Positions 17,310 through 27,876 of a stretch of DNA of 64,000 nt are shown piece by piece. The stretch's first letter is position 1. Each line of letters starts with the position of its first letter. Both the position numbers and the translations under genes were made by a program. Where the stretch lies: assembly GCA_017416855.1 (NCBI GenBank), contig JAFQAZ010000011.1:1-64000 (forward strand), in the 5' to 3' direction. The notes below the pieces were generated by a model. The model was not told where the DNA came from. It ran no database searches and was given only the letters and a program-made list of their open reading frames with translations. The DNA comes from Clostridia bacterium. GTDB taxonomy: Bacteria > Bacillota > Clostridia > UBA1381 > UBA9506.

Positions 17310-20300
17310 ATGAAAAAAAGCAAGAGAATGGTATCTTGTTTTCTTTTGATTATGTTGTTAAGCAATATTTGTATTTCATATGCACAGAAGGAAAATGAGT
17401 ATTCATTTTTGCAGGACACGGTTTTAGATGCAGCGTTTTTTGGTGGCATGAGTCCGCGTGCAATGGCTTCGTATGGTGATTATTTATATGTAGCAGCAGA
17501 TACGTCATCCGAAGCAAATTCCGGCTTGAAGGTTGTAGATATTAGCAATCCTTATGAGCCAACATTAGTTGAACAGCCGAATGCTGCGTTAAATGGTTTA
17601 TACTTTCACACGAACGATATGTCAGATACAGGTATTCATATTGATGAAGTTAATGGATATTTATATGTTGGTGATGCATCCACATCAACTCAATCCGGTG
17701 TAAGCCGACAAACGCGGCGTTTCAGCTTAGAAGATCCTGCACATCCTGTACTTAACGGTTTGTTTCCGAATGCGAGTGATATGCGTGCAGGACTTAATGG
17801 TTTTGCAACTTATGAAAATTGGCTGTTTACTACAAGCCAATCACGTATAGCAGCATTTGATACAACGGAAGCGACTGCTGATAATTCTGTATCAAATATT
17901 AAAAGATTTTCAAACTATGTTCATGATATCATCGTTTGCGATGATACTGCTTTCTTTACATATACTACAAAGCTTTATGCTGTTGATTTGACAGAAATTG
18001 CTCCTAATGCCACTAGGTGGACAGCGGGAAATACGGATTTTAGTTATGCCACACTTGTTGCAGATTTTGGGGGAACTTATGACAATACGACATCTGCCTA
18101 TACAAAATTTACACGTCTTGAAAGAGATGGTAATTGGCTATATTATGCAGACAGACATCAAGAAAAGATATGGCGAATTAACATCGGGGATGGCATTACA
18201 GCTAATGAATCATATGAGGAAATATACGCTGCCGCTGATGGCGACCATATGAATGGATTTACAGTTCATGATGATGTTGTTTATGTTTATGTAAATAAAA
18301 ATACAATTCATTATTGGGAACCGGGAACAACTACCGGAAGACAAGTTTTAACAGGCTCCTTTGACGGTGATTGGGCAGAATTAGAAGTAGCACAGAATCT
18401 ATTATTGGTACGGTCAAATTGGAAAATCCATGCTATTGTAATGGCGCATAATATGGTATCTTATGAAAATGTTGATGATATTCGATCAAGTGATGCAACA
18501 GAGATTTTCGTGACGGCTCAAAATAGTACTAATGAACCAATAACAGCTAAAATTATAACTGCTGTTTACGAAAATAATGGAGGTCGATTATTGAGTACCA
18601 CTGTTGGAGAAACAGAGGTGGAAGCAAATTCATCTAAACAGATTAGTGTTAACATACTTGACGATCCGGTTATTGCTAAAAGAGAGCCTTTATCTCATGT
18701 TAAAATTTTTGTGTGGGATGGTTTTACGAATTTAAAACCTTTGAGCAAGGTTACTTCCATAACGTTTAACAATCAAGTTCCCATTACAAAACTTACATAT
18801 TTTAATGCATTAGCGGATACGCTTGTCATACATCCGGTTGAGTACGATGACGTATATAGTGATGTAACAAACACATTATGGTATGCAGACAAAATACAAG
18901 CTCTTTACAATTTTGGTTTTTTGGGAGCCAATAGCGAGCTGAATCCGCATGGTGAAATGACTCAGGAAATGTTTGCTGAAGAACTTTGCTTAGCAAGTAA
19001 GCTCTGTGATTTAGTAGATGAAACTGTCGATGCAGAGGATTTTATTACAGAATATGGCTTTATTGAAGATTATCAGGCTGAGACAATGCTCACCCATGGT
19101 ACTTTCGTTGTAGCACTAGAAAACTTTAAGAATTTCTTGGAAGAAGAAAATTATAATGTGAGCGACATGCCATGGTATGATGAACCTATTATTTTCAGAA
19201 GCACAGATGAGGTGGCTAAGGGCGAAATCTTCTCCTTATTTGGTGAAGATCTTGATTATGCACAATCCATTCGTTTGACATCTACCACCGAAGAGGAAGA
19301 GTTATCATTACCGGTATTGCAGAAAGATGCGGAGGGACAATTTGTAACAACTATTCTTCCGGAAAATGCAAGTGGAGGAGTTTATCAGGCATCGGTTATA
19401 ACCGATCAAGGGAATAGTAATGAAATTTTCTTAAACCAAGCAAGGCCGTTTTGGGTAGCTGATTCCGATGTTTTAGTTCAAGGTGGTAACGCCAGAATTA
19501 CGGGTACTAATTTAATGAATTCTATAGTTAAATTGGTATCACAGAATAGTGGTAGCGAACATATGGCGACAATGATTGCAACTGAGCCTTATATGGCAGA
19601 ATTTGTAGTGCCGTCTAATATGCCTATCGGTATGTGTAGTATTTCTGTTTCGGCTGATAATGGTACAACGTGGATGACGCTTGATAATGAACAAGCAATT
19701 TCAATCGTTGAATCGTTTGACGATCCTTACGATTTGGACGTGGGTTGGGCAAAAAATTATAATTTTACAAACAGTAAAAATGTTATGGATTATGGAGCCA
19801 GCGGCGATGGCATTACAGATGATACCGGAGCGTTTGCGCAAGCCGTCCGAGCAGTCTATGATGACGGTGGCGGTGTGGTATATGTTCCAGAGGGAGAATA
19901 TCTCATACAATCTTTGGGGCTTATGGATAAGGTCATAATAGCTGGCGAAAGCAGAACTGGAAGTGTTCTTGTATATCAAAAAGAAGCAAGTGGAAAAACT
20001 CGCCAGAATTTTATTTACTCTGATACTAACAGGGGAGCGAGTGGCTATCAAGGTTTATATAATCTAACGATAGAAGCAGAAGAAGGAGTTACTGCTGCGG
20101 ATGATTATTGTACTTATTTTATGAAAATTGGCGAAGGCAGCAGTGGAAATAGCCAGTTTGATGGATTTTTCTTTAAAAATATAACGGTGGATATGCCTAA
20201 AGATGTTGAAAACATGACTCGAAATGGTCAAGTATCAGGTCCGATGTGGTCATATCTTACATTGAATAAATACTGTTTGGTTGACAACTGTACTTTTGTT

Positions 20301-21656
20301 GGTTTCAAAGGTGGCTTTGCACCTGTTTGGGGCGACTATGTTACCATGAGAAACTGTACAACAGAAGCGGTTAAGAGCTCGTGGTCTGCCAGAAGTTGTT
20401 ACGTTGTTTTTGAGGATAATGATATTGTATATGACAACTTAGCATTAGGCGGTCAAGATAATGATTTGGGCTTTTATTCACAAGGATTTTTTGCCAGCAG
20501 TCATTTTTATGCTGCAAACAACAACTTTGAAAATGTGGGAACGCCTCATTGGACACAAAAGGACGGGGCGAACGGAGCATATTCAGGTAGTAATGATGGA
20601 GAAATAATCTGTGCAGAGCCTGTAGATTTAGGCCATGTCAGAAAAGCCGGAACAATTTATGGAGTTAACGGTTTGGAAGTAACATTGTCGCCTAGGATGT
20701 ATCATCCTATGCTGACAGAGAATGGAATTGAACCGCTCGTAGATGCTGAAGGCAATATTGTATACTCTCAAAATATGTTGCCGGAAGAGTATATTAGTGG
20801 TACGAACAATGATGGAACACCTAATTGGGGTGACTATTATTTGTTGATTGTTGGTGGTCGTGGCTTAGGACAATACCGCAGAGTCACAGTTTTAAATGAC
20901 GACACTGCACCATACCGAGTGACGATTGATAAAGAGTGGGATATTGTTCCAGATGAAACCAGTGAATTTTTACTGACAACCTTAAATGCACAAAGTATTA
21001 TGTATAATAATACAGCAACCAACGCGCAAAAAGGCTATTGGCTCTATGGTGGCGGCGTAGATTGTATTATAGCGAACAACACGGGTAATGATGTTGATGG
21101 AATTTACGTTGCGGCGTTTGATGTCGTGCAAGGTAACCATTGCAGAACGCAGGGAACAGCAACACCAGTTATTGAAACCAATCATAGGCGCTTTAAAAAC
21201 TTCTTTATTACTATAAAGGATAATAATTTTGTGGGAGATCATCCTCAACGTCAAACTTGTTCTATTGCAATTTGGAATATATATGCTCAAGTAACAGAGC
21301 CGTTTGGCTATGGTTCCTATGGCGGAGTGATTAAAGGTAATAGTATGCAAGATGCCAATCAAGAAAAAGTATCCGTCAATGATCCACCGGAATCTCAAGC
21401 GATTTATGGTGTTGCCATAGGCAGTAGTGCAACATTCTCAGAGGATTATAAGGTAGCTAAAGGATTTATTGTAGAAAACAATAGTTTTACCAACATGCTG
21501 TCTGGTATATCAATTGGGGAATGCAGAAACACATCGAGAAATGATGGATCAATTAGCGGTGTTGTACTCAAGGAGAATACTTTTGACAATGTAGGTTCAT
21601 CTACTCAGGTGAGACAGAGTTGTATGGATGTTTTAAACTTAAGTACGGAGGAATGA
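17310..21656 (+). CDS. Giant secreted beta-propeller and beta-helix (pectate-lyase-like) protein
   Basis: A 1448-residue exported protein with a signal peptide (ending near ISYA, residue 25). Domains in order: LVIVD-type propeller, about 40-380 (AMASYGDYLYVA, GLKVVDISNPYEP); a beta-sandwich 385-490 ending in KIFVWDGFTNLKPL; a degenerate SLH-like region 505-610; an IPT/TIG-like region 620-800 (FWVADSDVLVQGG); and a right-handed parallel beta-helix from about 825, opened by the Pectate_lyase_3 signature VMDYGASGDGITDDTGAF. Beta-helix proteins of this type cleave acidic or decorated glycans. It heads a four-gene string with gaps of 2, 4 and 16 bases. No catalytic residues can be assigned. It shares domains with the protein at 24795. 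Confidence 0.85.
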   Translation: MKKSKRMVSCFLLIMLLSNICISYAQKENEYSFLQDTVLDAAFFGGMSPRAMASYGDYLYVAADTSSEANSGLKVVDISNPYEPTLVEQPNAALNGLYFHTNDMSDTGIHIDEVNGYLYVGDASTSTQSGVSRQTRRFSLEDPAHPVLNGLFPNASDMRAGLNGFATYENWLFTTSQSRIAAFDTTEATADNSVSNIKRFSNYVHDIIVCDDTAFFTYTTKLYAVDLTEIAPNATRWTAGNTDFSYATLVADFGGTYDNTTSAYTKFTRLERDGNWLYYADRHQEKIWRINIGDGITANESYEEIYAAADGDHMNGFTVHDDVVYVYVNKNTIHYWEPGTTTGRQVLTGSFDGDWAELEVAQNLLLVRSNWKIHAIVMAHNMVSYENVDDIRSSDATEIFVTAQNSTNEPITAKIITAVYENNGGRLLSTTVGETEVEANSSKQISVNILDDPVIAKREPLSHVKIFVWDGFTNLKPLSKVTSITFNNQVPITKLTYFNALADTLVIHPVEYDDVYSDVTNTLWYADKIQALYNFGFLGANSELNPHGEMTQEMFAEELCLASKLCDLVDETVDAEDFITEYGFIEDYQAETMLTHGTFVVALENFKNFLEEENYNVSDMPWYDEPIIFRSTDEVAKGEIFSLFGEDLDYAQSIRLTSTTEEEELSLPVLQKDAEGQFVTTILPENASGGVYQASVITDQGNSNEIFLNQARPFWVADSDVLVQGGNARITGTNLMNSIVKLVSQNSGSEHMATMIATEPYMAEFVVPSNMPIGMCSISVSADNGTTWMTLDNEQAISIVESFDDPYDLDVGWAKNYNFTNSKNVMDYGASGDGITDDTGAFAQAVRAVYDDGGGVVYVPEGEYLIQSLGLMDKVIIAGESRTGSVLVYQKEASGKTRQNFIYSDTNRGASGYQGLYNLTIEAEEGVTAADDYCTYFMKIGEGSSGNSQFDGFFFKNITVDMPKDVENMTRNGQVSGPMWSYLTLNKYCLVDNCTFVGFKGGFAPVWGDYVTMRNCTTEAVKSSWSARSCYVVFEDNDIVYDNLALGGQDNDLGFYSQGFFASSHFYAANNNFENVGTPHWTQKDGANGAYSGSNDGEIICAEPVDLGHVRKAGTIYGVNGLEVTLSPRMYHPMLTENGIEPLVDAEGNIVYSQNMLPEEYISGTNNDGTPNWGDYYLLIVGGRGLGQYRRVTVLNDDTAPYRVTIDKEWDIVPDETSEFLLTTLNAQSIMYNNTATNAQKGYWLYGGGVDCIIANNTGNDVDGIYVAAFDVVQGNHCRTQGTATPVIETNHRRFKNFFITIKDNNFVGDHPQRQTCSIAIWNIYAQVTEPFGYGSYGGVIKGNSMQDANQEKVSVNDPPESQAIYGVAIGSSATFSEDYKVAKGFIVENNSFTNMLSGISIGECRNTSRNDGSISGVVLKENTFDNVGSSTQVRQSCMDVLNLSTEE

Positions 21657-21658
21657 AA

Positions 21659-24600
21659 ATGAGAGAAAATTGTGGAATTGTTACTAGGATTTCTGCTTTA
21701 CTTTTAGCGTTATTTACGTTTTTTATTGCTATGGGTTGTCCGTTGGTCTCAGCAACGGGAACAACGAGTATTGCTATTCGAAAGATAGACGACGCCTGTT
21801 TTGATTTGACAGGTAAAGGTCAGTTTAATTCTATGGCAGTATATGGAAATTATTTATATATTGCTGACCGAAACGGGTCGAGCGGCACGGTCTTTGTGTA
21901 TGATATTAGCAACCCTGAAATGCCGGTCCTTCAAACCACCACAGACGAAAGATTGAATGAGCGTCCAAATCCTGATGTTTTTCAAGTCATGATGATTCAA
22001 GACGGCTATTTATATTTTGCTGTGTGTCCCGGTAGTGGTGCTATTGATACTGTAGGTGGAGAGGTAAGAAAGTTTGATTTACATGATACACCCGAAGATC
22101 CAAAGTATATTGCAACTTATAAAACTACAACACCGAGACTTGGTGGTTTGGCGGTTATTGACGGAGAATTGATTGCAGGTTCAGGCTCCAGTAATACCGT
22201 TAGCGTATGGCAAGACGATAAAACGGAAAATGCAACAGGTGAAACTGTGGAAGTTTCAACAATACGCACCGTGAATAATCAGCATATACGAAATGGTATT
22301 TATATGCCCTATGGTAATGGTGATGTGTTATATTGCTATTCAATGTATAAACAAGCTTTTTATGTTGTTCCTTCTGCTCTGAATGTTACAGATAAAATGT
22401 ATGCGAGATTAACAGGAACTAAAGCAGCGGCTATTTCAGAAACCACAGGATATGCCTATGCAGTCAAAAAAGATAATGGTGGGCTGGCAATTATTGATTT
22501 AGATGAAGGTTATCAGGGAGAAGCGTTCAAAAGCATAACGACTATTTCTCCTACTGATTTAGGAACAACGGCACTCACCAACACAATTTGCTATGGATAT
22601 GTGCATGGGAACTATTTGATTTTTGTTGGTAATGGAGCGACAGATAAATTAGTTGTTTTTGATATTTCTCAACCCTTATCACCGAAACTTATAAGTGATA
22701 ATATAGTTCTTTCAGCAAGTCATGTGACTGCTGTTGGTGATTATATTTACACGGATTTAATGAAAGCTGTGGATGGTGTTTATCATTCCTATTTAGATTG
22801 TTTTAAAATTAAAAATTATAATTTCACCATTCTACAGAGTCAAGGTGTTACTGCCTTGCCTTATGATATAGAAGGTACAGCTCCGGCGGGATGTGAAGTT
22901 AAACTTAGTTTGAAGAGTGCAGAAATGAGTGTGGCTAAGACATTTACCATTCCTGTGGATGCTAGTGGTTGGAAAAAAACATTGGCTGTAGACGAAATTT
23001 ATGATGGAAGCTATACAGTTACGGCAGAGTTGTATGATAGTGGTGATAAAGTTTTAACTAAAACATCAACGCTTTCAGTTAACCTGCCAGGTTATGACGA
23101 ACCGGACAGTAGAAACACATTAGTAAACGAAAGTGATGCTTCATCTCTTACTATTTTAAGTTATCCGTTAGACTATGATACTAACAAGGTTACTATCATC
23201 GGTGTGGTTCCTATGGGTGACCGAATTGGGTTTAAAGAAGTTTACTGTCAGGCAACAGACCCCAATGGCGTATCGCTGCTGACGGAAACACAGGCAAGCA
23301 TGGGTCAGTTTAATTTTACCGTTGATTTAGGTGCTACACCGGTAGATAATCGCGACTACACGATTGCGGTTACATGCGAGGGAGTGACAACGCCGGTAAC
23401 TGCCACATTCCGCTTTTATGGTGAAAATTTCCGAAATGCAGCATTGCGTGATGTCGATGCCGCTACCGGAGAGACCATGGCCGAGACGCTTGCAACATAT
23501 AATGGTGTTTTGTTGTTAGACATGGGTGAAGGCAGTGATTATGCAGGCCTATTAAATAAACAAACTGTTTTAGATGCTATTGCAGATGCCAATATTACGC
23601 AAAGTAGTGCAGGTTTTGATGAAATTCGTGAAATTTTTTCCTCTGCAGTAGCAGAGCAGAAAAATGTTGAAAATCTAATAGCAACTATTGATGCTTGCGC
23701 CACGGAAGATGACGTACAAAATCTTATTGGAACAAATGCAACACTTTTAGGAATTGACCTTGAAAGTGATGAATACAAAGATTTAAGTGATGAAGCAAAG
23801 AAATCTATTTGCAAAGATATAATTTCATATGAAGGAACCTTGACAGAGGAAGTAGTTAGAGATTTGTATTCTGAGGAATCATGTCTCCTTCGTCTGATTA
23901 ATACATCAGATATGACGGTTATTGGAAACTATTTACTCAAATATAAAACAGAACTCGGATTACTTCAGGTGGCTATAGATAAATATGATGTCTTGACTAG
24001 TAATCAATATATATCAGAACTTGCAACGATTCACAGAACAATGGCAAGAATTGACAAGGCAGACTATTTTGCATCTATTCCGGATATAGCTACATTATTT
24101 AATAATACATTGGCAACAATAACAATTCCTAATAGTCAGCAGAAGGATAATAATGATCGCGGAAAAGGCAGTTCAACCGGTGGAGGAGGCTTTATAAGCG
24201 GGGCAACCATTCCGATTATACAGGATAAACCTGTGGTTAGTCAGGAAAAATTTTCTGATTTAGGCTCAGTAGCCTGGGCTGAAGAGGCGATTCTTTATTT
24301 GGCAGACAAAGGGATTGTTGCAGGTAGAACAAGTACAACCTTTGCACCCAACGATAGTTTGCGTAGAGAAGAATTTGTTAAATTGTTAGTTATGAGTGCA
24401 GGAGTAGAGTTGCAGGAAGTATCTGATGAATATTCAGATGTAGACGTTTCTGCTTGGTATGCACCTTATGTTATAACCGCTTCCCGGATGGGTATTGTAA
24501 ATGGCACGGGCGATGGAAAATTTGGTGTGGGAGAAGAACTGACACGCGAACAAATGGCAGTTATGCTTGAACGCTTTATTACCAATCAGAATATGGTGAT

Positions 24601-24790
24601 GGAAAAGAAGCAAACTGTGGCTTTTGAAGATGAGATTTCCGAATACGCCAAAGAGAGTGTACAGAGGCTTGCCGAGTGGGGTATTATGAATGGAACATCT
24701 GAGAATGCATTTCAAGGCAAGGAAATTTCGACTCGTGCTATGGGGGCGAAGGTGCTTTATGAACTGCTATTGCTGGTGGAAGGGAGATAA
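21659..24790 (+). CDS. S-layer-anchored beta-propeller protein (three C-terminal SLH domains)
   Basis: A 1043-residue surface protein: signal peptide to about residue 34 (SALLLALFTFFIAMG), LVIVD-type propeller 40-390 (FNSMAVYGNYLYIADRNG), two beta-sandwich domains 395-590, a helical region 600-850, a Gly/Ser linker near 855, and three SLH domains from about 880 (SVAWAEEAILYLADKGIVAG; WYAPYVITASRMGIVNGTG; YAKESVQRLAEWGIMNG). SLH triplets bind secondary cell-wall polymer and hold the protein in the S-layer. Start ATG 21659 is seven bases after GGAGG; an ATG at 21653 is too close to it. There is no obvious catalytic domain, so it probably binds glycans or scaffolds the beta-helix partners. Confidence 0.88.
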   Translation: MRENCGIVTRISALLLALFTFFIAMGCPLVSATGTTSIAIRKIDDACFDLTGKGQFNSMAVYGNYLYIADRNGSSGTVFVYDISNPEMPVLQTTTDERLNERPNPDVFQVMMIQDGYLYFAVCPGSGAIDTVGGEVRKFDLHDTPEDPKYIATYKTTTPRLGGLAVIDGELIAGSGSSNTVSVWQDDKTENATGETVEVSTIRTVNNQHIRNGIYMPYGNGDVLYCYSMYKQAFYVVPSALNVTDKMYARLTGTKAAAISETTGYAYAVKKDNGGLAIIDLDEGYQGEAFKSITTISPTDLGTTALTNTICYGYVHGNYLIFVGNGATDKLVVFDISQPLSPKLISDNIVLSASHVTAVGDYIYTDLMKAVDGVYHSYLDCFKIKNYNFTILQSQGVTALPYDIEGTAPAGCEVKLSLKSAEMSVAKTFTIPVDASGWKKTLAVDEIYDGSYTVTAELYDSGDKVLTKTSTLSVNLPGYDEPDSRNTLVNESDASSLTILSYPLDYDTNKVTIIGVVPMGDRIGFKEVYCQATDPNGVSLLTETQASMGQFNFTVDLGATPVDNRDYTIAVTCEGVTTPVTATFRFYGENFRNAALRDVDAATGETMAETLATYNGVLLLDMGEGSDYAGLLNKQTVLDAIADANITQSSAGFDEIREIFSSAVAEQKNVENLIATIDACATEDDVQNLIGTNATLLGIDLESDEYKDLSDEAKKSICKDIISYEGTLTEEVVRDLYSEESCLLRLINTSDMTVIGNYLLKYKTELGLLQVAIDKYDVLTSNQYISELATIHRTMARIDKADYFASIPDIATLFNNTLATITIPNSQQKDNNDRGKGSSTGGGGFISGATIPIIQDKPVVSQEKFSDLGSVAWAEEAILYLADKGIVAGRTSTTFAPNDSLRREEFVKLLVMSAGVELQEVSDEYSDVDVSAWYAPYVITASRMGIVNGTGDGKFGVGEELTREQMAVMLERFITNQNMVMEKKQTVAFEDEISEYAKESVQRLAEWGIMNGTSENAFQGKEISTRAMGAKVLYELLLLVEGR

Positions 24791-24794
24791 ATAG

Positions 24795-27700
24795 ATGAAA
24801 AGAGTTTTAAGCATTATTTTAGTTTTCTGTCTTCTGTTGACTTTTGGAACAGTTGCTTTTAGTGAGGATGCTATCGCAGAAGAAACTAAGCTATTGAACT
24901 TTGAGGATATTGATGGTTCCTGGGCAAAAGAGTATATTGAAGAACTGGCTGAGCAGGGAATTATTAACGGCGTGTCTGAAACAGAGTTTGCACCGGATAG
25001 AACCATATCCCGTGCAGAATTTTTGACAATGGTATTCCGCGTTTTGAAACTGAGTCCATTAGAGTATGAGAACATCTATCCAGATGTTTTAACGACAGAT
25101 TGGTATGCAGAAATGTTGCAGGCGGTTTATAGCCTTCGTCTGTTAGATGATGAAGGGTTTGGCGGCAATTTTAATGGAAATCAGCCAATCACAAGAGAAG
25201 AAATGGCATCTCTTTTAGCACGCGGTGGGTTATTATATCTGGAGACAACTGAGTCAGAAGAAGTTACTTATGCTGATAGTGCTGAATTTTCTTCTTGGGC
25301 CAAAGGGGATATTGCAACAGTCAGCGCATGGAAGGTTATGGAGGGCAAAGAGCAAGGGAACTTTGCCTGCCACGACAACGCTACAAGAGCTGAAACCGCA
25401 GCGGTTATTAAAAGGCTTATGGATGTATTTACAGGAGCTGGCTATGACACAAGTATTATGCCCTGGCGACAAGCACCAATTATGATTAAAGCATCGGATG
25501 AAATTAAACCTGGTTATGCATTTAACCTATATGGTTATGGTTTTGAAGAGAATGGGAAAATTTATGTAGAAGATGCAAAAATAGCAGGAAAATTACCCTC
25601 TGAAAATGCAATGGTATTAGAGCCTACTATTTATGGTGATAACGCATCTTATGTTACGGCTATTCTTCCTGAGACAGCAACACCAGGTGTGTACAGTATA
25701 TGGGTGGAAAATAGTTTTGGGATGAGTCAAGCTTTTTACATGAATCAGGCACGTCCGTGGTGGGTTGGTACCTCAGATTATTACTGGGAAGGTCAAATGG
25801 TTCAGTTGATTGGTACAAACTTTATGTTAGATAGAGTTGGTGCTGAAACGAAAACTGAAGTCAAATTACTTTCTAATGGTCGTGAATATCAAGCTGAGAT
25901 TTTGGAGTTAGAGCCATACAGTATAAAGTTTACAGTTCCAACAGGAATGCCTCTAGGAGAATTCAAGATTGCCGTGACTAATAATGGTGTTACTTGGACC
26001 ACTCTTGATAATGAGCAGAGACTTTATACTGTTGAAAAAGGCGAGGACCCATATAATTTAGGTGTGGGTTGGGCAAACGGCTATGTATATAATTATAAGG
26101 TTAATGTAAAGGATTTTGGCGCCAAGGGTGATGGCGTAGCTGATGATACAGAGGCCATTGGCAAAGCCCTGGCAGATATTGAAGCGCATGGCGGAGGTAT
26201 TTGTTACTTCCCAATTGGTACATATAGGTGTACGACAATTCCCGTGCCTGGCAAAACAATTTTAGAGGGTGAAGATCGAGAAAAAACCAAACTGGCTTAT
26301 TGTGGGACTGATAATAGTGCACAATGGTGGACTAGCGCTCCGTCCTCTTACACCATTGGATATCAAGGTATGTATAATCTTACCCTTACAACCAGCCCGG
26401 AAATTACAAAATACGATTTGCCCTGGGCTGTAATATGGATTGGTCAACAATGGGATACGTATTCGGCAAATGACCGGGATTCAAGAACCTTTGATGGTAT
26501 GTTCATTAAATCTGTTAATATGGATTTTCCATTGGAGCTTGCAGAAAACGGTGCGACAGTTCACTTTTATGGTATTGTTAGATCATATGTTTTAATGGAA
26601 GATTTTAATGGCGTAGGACACAAATCAGACTTAGGACCGATTTTTGGTGACTATGTGACAGCAAGAAATATTGTATCCCATGCATCCCAAACCACTCATG
26701 AGCGTATTGGTATGTACTGTATTTATGAAAATAGCCATTTGATTCATTATCCGGATTATCGTTTGGATAATGGTAATCCAGTATATAACCAAGGAATATT
26801 CTATAGAAGTCGTACCTACTTAGCTCATAATACTATTGAAAACACAGGAACACCCAACGAAAACGGTTTGAATCAAAATGATGGTGAGATTACGGCATCG
26901 GAGCCGGTTAGTGGCGGTCGCTTATATTATATGGGTCAGGTTAATAACGCAACTCCAAATAGCATAACGGGTACATATCGTATCAATCCTGATGGCTCTA
27001 AGGTTGCAGCGGAGTGGAGCGTGACATTTCCTGCAGATAGGCCATGGGCAACTCGTTTTGAAAATATAAAAGTTGTTATTGGTAGTGGTCGTGGCGTTGG
27101 ACAGTGGCGTGATATGGTAGGATATAAAATTGACGAAAAGACAAATACATGTACCTTTACAATTGATCGTCCCTGGGATATCGTACCTGATGGAAGCAGT
27201 ACATTTCTTGTTGAAACCCATTGTGAAGAAAATATTGTCTACGATAATAAAGCCGTTAATTGCGAAAAAGGCTTCTGGCTTTATGGTGGTAATTTAGAGG
27301 CTATTATCGATGGCAATACAGGTATTAACTGTGAAGGTATTCTAAGTCGTGATTTTGAAATTGATAATACACCGACTCCTTCCCGAGCAAGATATTTATA
27401 TACGAGATTTGTAACTATTAAAAACAATCATTTTGAAGGTAGTTCGCGACTGGGTTCTATTTGTTCAATAAACCAATCATCTGTTTATATAGTGAATGGT
27501 GATGAAGGAACATTTGGTTTGTCTTGTTTTGGTGCTGAAATACGTGATAACTATATGAAAGGTGCCATGACAGAACGAAGTTCGATTAAAAATACTGAGA
27601 CAACCCCAATTAATGGTATTTTAGTAATTGTCGGAGTTGAAGGCAAAGCACCGACAGATACACTTGTTCATGGGGTAATTATAGAAAATAATACCCTTGT

Positions 27701-27860
27701 CAATATGAAGAACGGAATTTCAATCGGAAACACGACCGTGGGAAAAAGCGGACCTGCAGATATGAGTGGTGTTCTGATTAAGGGAAATCATTATACCAAT
27801 GTGAGAAGCCATATTGATATTTATGATGGTGTCGAAAACCTAGTTACAATAGATGAATAA
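24795..27860 (+). CDS. S-layer-anchored beta-helix (pectate-lyase-like) enzyme
   Basis: A 1021-residue exported protein. After the signal peptide (about residues 1-22) come three SLH domains, 28-215 (WAKEYIEELAEQGIINGVSE; DWYAEMLQAVYSLRLLDD; WAKGDIATVSAWKVMEGK), then a TIG-like domain and the shared NQARPWWVG segment, then a right-handed beta-helix from about 435 with VKDFGAKGDGVADDTEAIG, the Pectate_lyase_3 opening. From the TIG region onward it parallels the 17310 protein, including DNxxxxGxWLYGG repeats. This is the clearest surface polysaccharide-degrading candidate of the locus; whether it is a lyase or a hydrolase cannot be told. Confidence 0.88.
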   Translation: MKRVLSIILVFCLLLTFGTVAFSEDAIAEETKLLNFEDIDGSWAKEYIEELAEQGIINGVSETEFAPDRTISRAEFLTMVFRVLKLSPLEYENIYPDVLTTDWYAEMLQAVYSLRLLDDEGFGGNFNGNQPITREEMASLLARGGLLYLETTESEEVTYADSAEFSSWAKGDIATVSAWKVMEGKEQGNFACHDNATRAETAAVIKRLMDVFTGAGYDTSIMPWRQAPIMIKASDEIKPGYAFNLYGYGFEENGKIYVEDAKIAGKLPSENAMVLEPTIYGDNASYVTAILPETATPGVYSIWVENSFGMSQAFYMNQARPWWVGTSDYYWEGQMVQLIGTNFMLDRVGAETKTEVKLLSNGREYQAEILELEPYSIKFTVPTGMPLGEFKIAVTNNGVTWTTLDNEQRLYTVEKGEDPYNLGVGWANGYVYNYKVNVKDFGAKGDGVADDTEAIGKALADIEAHGGGICYFPIGTYRCTTIPVPGKTILEGEDREKTKLAYCGTDNSAQWWTSAPSSYTIGYQGMYNLTLTTSPEITKYDLPWAVIWIGQQWDTYSANDRDSRTFDGMFIKSVNMDFPLELAENGATVHFYGIVRSYVLMEDFNGVGHKSDLGPIFGDYVTARNIVSHASQTTHERIGMYCIYENSHLIHYPDYRLDNGNPVYNQGIFYRSRTYLAHNTIENTGTPNENGLNQNDGEITASEPVSGGRLYYMGQVNNATPNSITGTYRINPDGSKVAAEWSVTFPADRPWATRFENIKVVIGSGRGVGQWRDMVGYKIDEKTNTCTFTIDRPWDIVPDGSSTFLVETHCEENIVYDNKAVNCEKGFWLYGGNLEAIIDGNTGINCEGILSRDFEIDNTPTPSRARYLYTRFVTIKNNHFEGSSRLGSICSINQSSVYIVNGDEGTFGLSCFGAEIRDNYMKGAMTERSSIKNTETTPINGILVIVGVEGKAPTDTLVHGVIIENNTLVNMKNGISIGNTTVGKSGPADMSGVLIKGNHYTNVRSHIDIYDGVENLVTIDE

Positions 27861-27876
27861 GAGGAGGTGCTTTGCG